Assembly (NCBI GenBank): GCA_946406015.1
Contig: CAMJJD010000001.1
Span: 96,814 to 160,813, forward strand
Origin: an uncultured Bacteroidales bacterium
GTDB lineage: Bacteria; Bacteroidota; Bacteroidia; Bacteroidales; P3
Reading direction: 5' to 3'
DNA: 64,000 nucleotides
In this document: one piece after another, positions 60,229 to 64,000 of the stretch
Layout: every line of letters begins with the position of its first letter
Position numbering within the stretch: position 1 is the first letter of the stretch
Position numbers and translations under genes: made by a program
The notes under the pieces: model-generated
Seen by the model: the letters and a program-made list of their open reading frames with translations, nothing else
What the model was told of the DNA's origin: nothing
Database searches by the model: none

Positions 60229-62409
60229 ATGGCGGAGTATGTGATTGATGAGGCGCGCGAAGCGTGCGAGATGCAGGTCCGATACCTTGAGTTGGTCAAC
60301 GCCTGCCGTGCGTTGAAGCCGCTCTCCTCCGACGAGGAGCAGGGCATCCTGCGGGCCTACACCATGGCCCGCGAGGCCCATGCCGGCACACGGCGCAAGA
60401 GCGGCGAGCCCTACATCTTCCATCCGCTGGCGGTGGCCCTCATCGCCGTCAAGGAGGTGGGCCTCGGTCCCACGGCGGTCATCGCGGCCCTGTTGCACGA
60501 CGTGGTCGAGGACACCGACATCACCATCGAGGAGCTACGCATGGTCTTCGGCGACCGTGTGGCCAAGATTGTCGACGGCGTCACCAAGATTGACGACGTC
60601 ATGCTGCTCCAGCAGTCAGAGAGCAAGCAGGCAGAGAACTACCGCAAGATACTGCTCTCGATGTGCAACGACGCCTACGTCATCTTCCTCAAGCTCTGCG
60701 ACCGCCTGCACAACATGCGCACCCTCGGCTCGATGAAGGACACCAAGAAGCTCATCATCGCCAGCGAGACCTCCTACCTCTACATCCCCCTGGCCCACCG
60801 TCTGGGCCTCTACAGCATCAAGACCGAGCTCGAGGAGCTCGTTATGCGCTATACCAACCCCGAGAAGTATGCCGAGATAGAAGCCAAGATAGCCGCCACC
60901 GCCGGCACCGGCGAGCAGCTGCAGGAGTGCCTGGTCGAGCCTGTGCGCCGCATGCTCGACGAGGCTGGCTACCAGTATTCGCTGAAGACCCGCGTCAAGT
61001 CGGTCTACAGTTGCTGGAAGAAGATAGAGAACAAGCATGTGGCTTTCGAGGAAATCTACGACCTCTATGCCATGCGCATCGTCCTCAAGGGCATCCCCCG
61101 CGAGCACGAGAGGGAGGAGTGCTTCAAGATATACGCCATGATATCCGGCGCCTTCGAACCCAACCCCAAGCGCTTCCGCGACTGGATCACCCACCCCAAG
61201 AACAACGGCTATGAGTCGTTGCAGACCACCGTCATGACGCCCATCGGCCGCTGGGTGGAGGTGCAGATACGCACCGAGCGCATGGACACCATCGCTGAGA
61301 AAGGTATGGCGGCCCACTTCCTCTACAAGGAGGCGCATCCCGAAGAGCAGATTGACGAAAACCCCTTCGAGGAGTGGCTCGCACAGATACGTACCTCGCT
61401 CGAGCAGAGCGACAAGAGCGCCCTCGACCTCGTCGAGGAGTTCAAGGAGGCCCTCTACACCAAGGAGATATACCTTTTCACCCCACAGGGAAAGACCGTC
61501 ACCCTGCCGTCGCGCAGCACGGTACTCGACTTCGCCTACGCCATCCACACCGACCTCGGACACCACTGCATCGGCGCCAAGGTCAACGCCCGTGTGGTCA
61601 GCCGCAACGAACGTCTCCACACCGGCGACCAGGTGCAGGTGCTCACCACCGAGAACACCATGCCCTCCGAGGAGTGGCTCGCCGACTGTCAGACACCCCA
61701 CGCCCGCGAGGCCATCAAGCTGGCCCTGCGTTCGCAACGCAAAGGATACTCCGCCGAAGGACGCCGTCGCCTCTCCGAATATCTCAAGAAACTGCGTCTG
61801 CGCAACAACCCGCAGAACCTCGGACAGCTGAAGCGCTTCTTCAGCCAGCCGTCCGACATCGACCTCTTCTATGATCTGGCTGTCGGCAACATCACCGAGC
61901 GTCAGGTGGCCGAGTGCTTCGGCAAGGCACGTCCCGAGCCCAGCTTCTTCTTCCACGAGACGCAGACCACCCCCTTCCTCCTCGACCGCGAGTATGAGAG
62001 CTACCCCACCGAGATGGCGCCATGTTGCAAACCCGTGCAGGGCGACCAGGTGGTGGGCATCGTCCAGGGTAACCGCATCATGGTGCACCGCACCGGCTGC
62101 AAGGTAGCCATGGACGAGATGGCCAACCACGAGAACCATGTGGTGCGCGCCAAATGGCGTCCCGGCGAGCAGCTCTCCCTGCTCACCGGTATCGGCCTCA
62201 CGGCTATCGACCGCAAAGGACTGCTCCAGGAAATCACCCGTCATATCTCCGACGAGCTCGACCTCAACATGCGTGCCATCACCCTCGAAGCCTCCGAAGG
62301 AGTGGCTCGCGGCATGATAATGCTCTACGTCAACGACGTGGAGAACCTCAACGGACTGATTAGCAAACTAGAATCTATCGATGGAGTCGAAGAAGTGCAC
62401 CGCATTTGA
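60229..62409 (+). CDS. Bifunctional (p)ppGpp synthetase/hydrolase Rel/SpoT
   Basis: 726 residues in the standard order: HD hydrolase domain (LLHDVVEDTDITIEE, H90), synthetase domain (RVKSVYSCWKKIENKHV, GYESLQTTVM), TGS domain (FTPQGKTVTLPSRSTVLDFA, about 420-440), and a C-terminal zinc-binding/ACT domain (SYPTEMAPCCKPVQGDQVVGI, ITLEASEGVARGMIML). Both catalytic centres look intact, so it should make and degrade the alarmone. Overlaps mazG by 29 bp. Confidence 0.95.
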   Translation: MAEYVIDEAREACEMQVRYLELVNACRALKPLSSDEEQGILRAYTMAREAHAGTRRKSGEPYIFHPLAVALIAVKEVGLGPTAVIAALLHDVVEDTDITIEELRMVFGDRVAKIVDGVTKIDDVMLLQQSESKQAENYRKILLSMCNDAYVIFLKLCDRLHNMRTLGSMKDTKKLIIASETSYLYIPLAHRLGLYSIKTELEELVMRYTNPEKYAEIEAKIAATAGTGEQLQECLVEPVRRMLDEAGYQYSLKTRVKSVYSCWKKIENKHVAFEEIYDLYAMRIVLKGIPREHEREECFKIYAMISGAFEPNPKRFRDWITHPKNNGYESLQTTVMTPIGRWVEVQIRTERMDTIAEKGMAAHFLYKEAHPEEQIDENPFEEWLAQIRTSLEQSDKSALDLVEEFKEALYTKEIYLFTPQGKTVTLPSRSTVLDFAYAIHTDLGHHCIGAKVNARVVSRNERLHTGDQVQVLTTENTMPSEEWLADCQTPHAREAIKLALRSQRKGYSAEGRRRLSEYLKKLRLRNNPQNLGQLKRFFSQPSDIDLFYDLAVGNITERQVAECFGKARPEPSFFFHETQTTPFLLDREYESYPTEMAPCCKPVQGDQVVGIVQGNRIMVHRTGCKVAMDEMANHENHVVRAKWRPGEQLSLLTGIGLTAIDRKGLLQEITRHISDELDLNMRAITLEASEGVARGMIMLYVNDVENLNGLISKLESIDGVEEVHRI

Positions 62410-63049
62410 ACGATTGAGCGACATCCTCGACACCCTCCGCCGCGAGTGTCCGTGGGACCGGGTGCAGACGATGAAGAGTCTGCGCTACCTCACCATCGAG
62501 GAGGTGCACGAACTCTCCGAAGCCATCGTCAGCGGCAACACCGACGACCTCAAGAAGGAACTCGGCGACCTGGCCATGCACATCCTCTTCTACTGCAAGC
62601 TGGCCGAGGAGGCAGGCCTCTTCACCACCGAGGACGTCTACAACACCATCTGCGACAAGCTCATCGACCGCCATCCTTTCATCTACCACCGCGACCAGTA
62701 CCACGGTGAGAGTTGGGAGCAGCTGAAGATGCGCGAGAAAGACCGCCGCGGCGTTCTCGACGGGGTGCCCGACTCGCTGCCGTCGCTCGTCAAGGCCGTC
62801 CGCATGCAGGAGAAAGTGGCCGGTCTCAAAGACTATAAAGGCCTTAAGGACCCTAAGGAATTTAAAGGCCTTAACGACCTCAATCCTACCGAAGAGGAGT
62901 TTGGCGACTACCTCTTCGCCCTGGTCGACTGGGCCCGCCGCCACGGCATCAACGCCGACGACGCCCTCTGCGGTGCCAACCACCGCTTCAAACAGCAATA
63001 CGAGGCGGCCTCGGAGAGGCCGCCGCACAACAGCCCCACGCAGGTGTAG
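62381..63049 (+). CDS. mazG: MazG-like nucleotide pyrophosphohydrolase with altered second domain
   Basis: Hydrolyses NTPs to NMPs and PPi; MazG also lowers (p)ppGpp effects in some bacteria, so the neighbourhood with rel/spoT is suggestive. 222 residues. The first domain is complete ([45 protein letters not shown]). The second domain keeps [23 protein letters not shown] and the last helix, but the segment that normally carries the second E-E-x-x-E helix is replaced by array-derived sequence ([20 protein letters not shown], about 150-169). The N-terminal domain may still work. Confidence 0.88.
   Translation: MESKKCTAFERLSDILDTLRRECPWDRVQTMKSLRYLTIEEVHELSEAIVSGNTDDLKKELGDLAMHILFYCKLAEEAGLFTTEDVYNTICDKLIDRHPFIYHRDQYHGESWEQLKMREKDRRGVLDGVPDSLPSLVKAVRMQEKVAGLKDYKGLKDPKEFKGLNDLNPTEEEFGDYLFALVDWARRHGINADDALCGANHRFKQQYEAASERPPHNSPTQV
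62822..62884. repeat. Imperfect 8-bp array inside mazG
   Basis: Units resembling CAAAGACT, AAGGCCTT, AAGGACCC and TAAGGAAT without spacers. On the opposite strand it resembles the array at 34452-34493 (TTTGAGTCC, TTAGGTC), so the two are one sub-type. Confidence 0.8.
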
Positions 63050-63144
63050 TGCCGTGCGGGGGTGGGGGTCAACACCCCTCGGCGAGCCGAAGGCACGCCG
63101 CCAGCAAAGAAAGAAGAAAAGGAAAACAAACAAAACATAGATAC

Positions 63145-64000
63145 ATGGAATTTAAACTCAACACCATAGAAGAGGCTATCGAAGACTTCCGCGAGGGCAA
63201 GTTCGTCATCGTAGTCGACGACGAAGACCGCGAGAACGAGGGAGACTTCATCATGGCCGCCGAGAAGATAACCCCCGAGCACGTCAATTTCATGCTCAAG
63301 AACGGCCGCGGCGTGCTCTGCGCCCCCATCACCGAGCAGCGCTGCCACGAGCTCAACCTCGACATGCAGGTGCACGACAACACCTCGCTCCTCGGCACCC
63401 CCTTCACCGTCACTGTCGACAACCTCGAGGACGGCTGCACCACCGGCGTCTCCATGCACGACCGCGCCAGCACCATCCGTGCCCTGGCCGACCCTGCCAC
63501 CCGTGCCGACCAGCTGGGTCGTCCGGGTCATATCAACCCCCTGCGCGCCCGCAACGGCGGCGTGCTCGTGCGTGCCGGCCACACCGAGGCCGCCGTCGAC
63601 CTGGCCCGCCTCGCCGGCCTCTATCCTGCCGGCGCCCTCATCGAAATCATCAACGACGACGGCACCATGGCCCGCATGCCCCAGCTGCAGGAGGTGGCCA
63701 AACGCTTCGGCCTCAAGATAGTCACCATCAAAGACCTCATCGCCTACCGCATCGCCCACGAGTCGCTCATCCGCAAGGAACAGGAAGTCTTCCTGCCCAC
63801 CCAATGGGGCAACTTTCAGCTTATCGCCTATACGCAGCTCGACAACGGCAACACCCACATGGTGCTCAAGAAAGGGGAGTGGGAGGAGGCCGAGCCCGTG
63901 CTGGTGCGTGTCCACTCCAGCTGTGCCACGGGCGACATCTTCGGTTCGTGCAAGTGCGACTGCGGCGAGCAGCTGCACCACGCCATGCAGATGATCGAGC
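63145..64000 (+). CDS. ribBA: Bifunctional DHBP synthase / GTP cyclohydrolase II, 3' end beyond the window
   Basis: Makes two precursors of riboflavin: 3,4-dihydroxy-2-butanone 4-phosphate from ribulose 5-phosphate, and the pyrimidine from GTP. 285 codons are in the window. The RibB half has [17 protein letters not shown] (about 25-41), CAPITEQRC, and [21 protein letters not shown] (about 130-150). The RibA half begins near 205, with the zinc motif [17 protein letters not shown] (about 259-275). The gene runs off the end. The start ATG 63145 follows an A-rich leader. Confidence 0.94.
   Translation, partial: MEFKLNTIEEAIEDFREGKFVIVVDDEDRENEGDFIMAAEKITPEHVNFMLKNGRGVLCAPITEQRCHELNLDMQVHDNTSLLGTPFTVTVDNLEDGCTTGVSMHDRASTIRALADPATRADQLGRPGHINPLRARNGGVLVRAGHTEAAVDLARLAGLYPAGALIEIINDDGTMARMPQLQEVAKRFGLKIVTIKDLIAYRIAHESLIRKEQEVFLPTQWGNFQLIAYTQLDNGNTHMVLKKGEWEEAEPVLVRVHSSCATGDIFGSCKCDCGEQLHHAMQMIE

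Overview
The window is a 64 kb piece of a Bacteroidales (Bacteroidetes) chromosome with fairly high G+C. The assignment rests on Bacteroidetes-type promoters (TTTG, then 19-21 bases, then TAnnTTTG), type IX secretion (Por) C-terminal sorting domains, two DUF6266-like genes, a DUF5606 gene, a KISTS-type methionyl-tRNA synthetase and OmpA-family envelope proteins. I cannot name the family or genus. Most of the window is ordinary housekeeping DNA, and there is no phage, plasmid, CRISPR array or rRNA operon.

Layout. 0-8 kb: dusB, smpB, lysC-type aspartate kinase, a tandem trio of small exported proteins joined by identical stop/start overlaps, then divergent aroB and a U32 peptidase family (RlhA-like) gene. 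8-17 kb: a DUF6266-like gene, tRNA-Lys, a TPR protein with rsmA and a MntP-like membrane protein, two exported proteins (one a T9SS cargo), a WbqC-like protein and cytidine deaminase. 17-24 kb: a PpiD/SurA-like periplasmic foldase, an M23-fold protein without its catalytic histidines, dxr, rseP and an LptF/LptG permease. 24-28.8 kb: a partial lysine-fermentation locus (kal and a CoA-transferase alpha subunit) interrupted by a four-helix-bundle gene, an exported protein, a second four-helix-bundle gene, gtrA and an aspartate aminotransferase. 29-38 kb, mostly minus strand: a Ser/Arg-rich exported protein, metG, a lipoprotein, a DUF5606 protein, an SDR, a BadF-type kinase, pyrD and pyrK. 38-50.7 kb: a 2037-residue T9SS cargo, pgi, two OmpA-family proteins, a glycosyltransferase and purN. 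51-64 kb: a second DUF6266-like gene, acpP-fabF-rnc, a phosphoglucomutase with recR and a NagZ-like lipoprotein, recA, rel/spoT, mazG and the start of ribBA.

The most unusual signal is a class of short-period repeat arrays (unit 7-9 bp, sometimes about 11) scattered through the window. Two four-helix-bundle (23S-IVP/S23 family) genes are each bracketed by inverted copies of such an array. The clearer case (26805-27227) is a 423-bp unit with 32-bp terminal inverted repeats matching at 30 of 32 positions and almost nothing inside except the 119-codon gene. Solo arrays of the same style, one with the same AGTTCGG unit, lie inside aroB, the U32 gene, metG, the BadF-type kinase and mazG, and between other genes. 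They are translated there as runs such as STFNFQLST or [10 protein letters not shown] infer a compact mobile or recombinational element family (four-helix protein plus inverted arrays) with gene-less and solo derivatives. The sequence shows the architecture but not the mechanism.

Less certain points: the MntP-like and Kal assignments, the role of the degenerate M23 protein, and the functions of eight or so exported proteins that I describe but cannot name.
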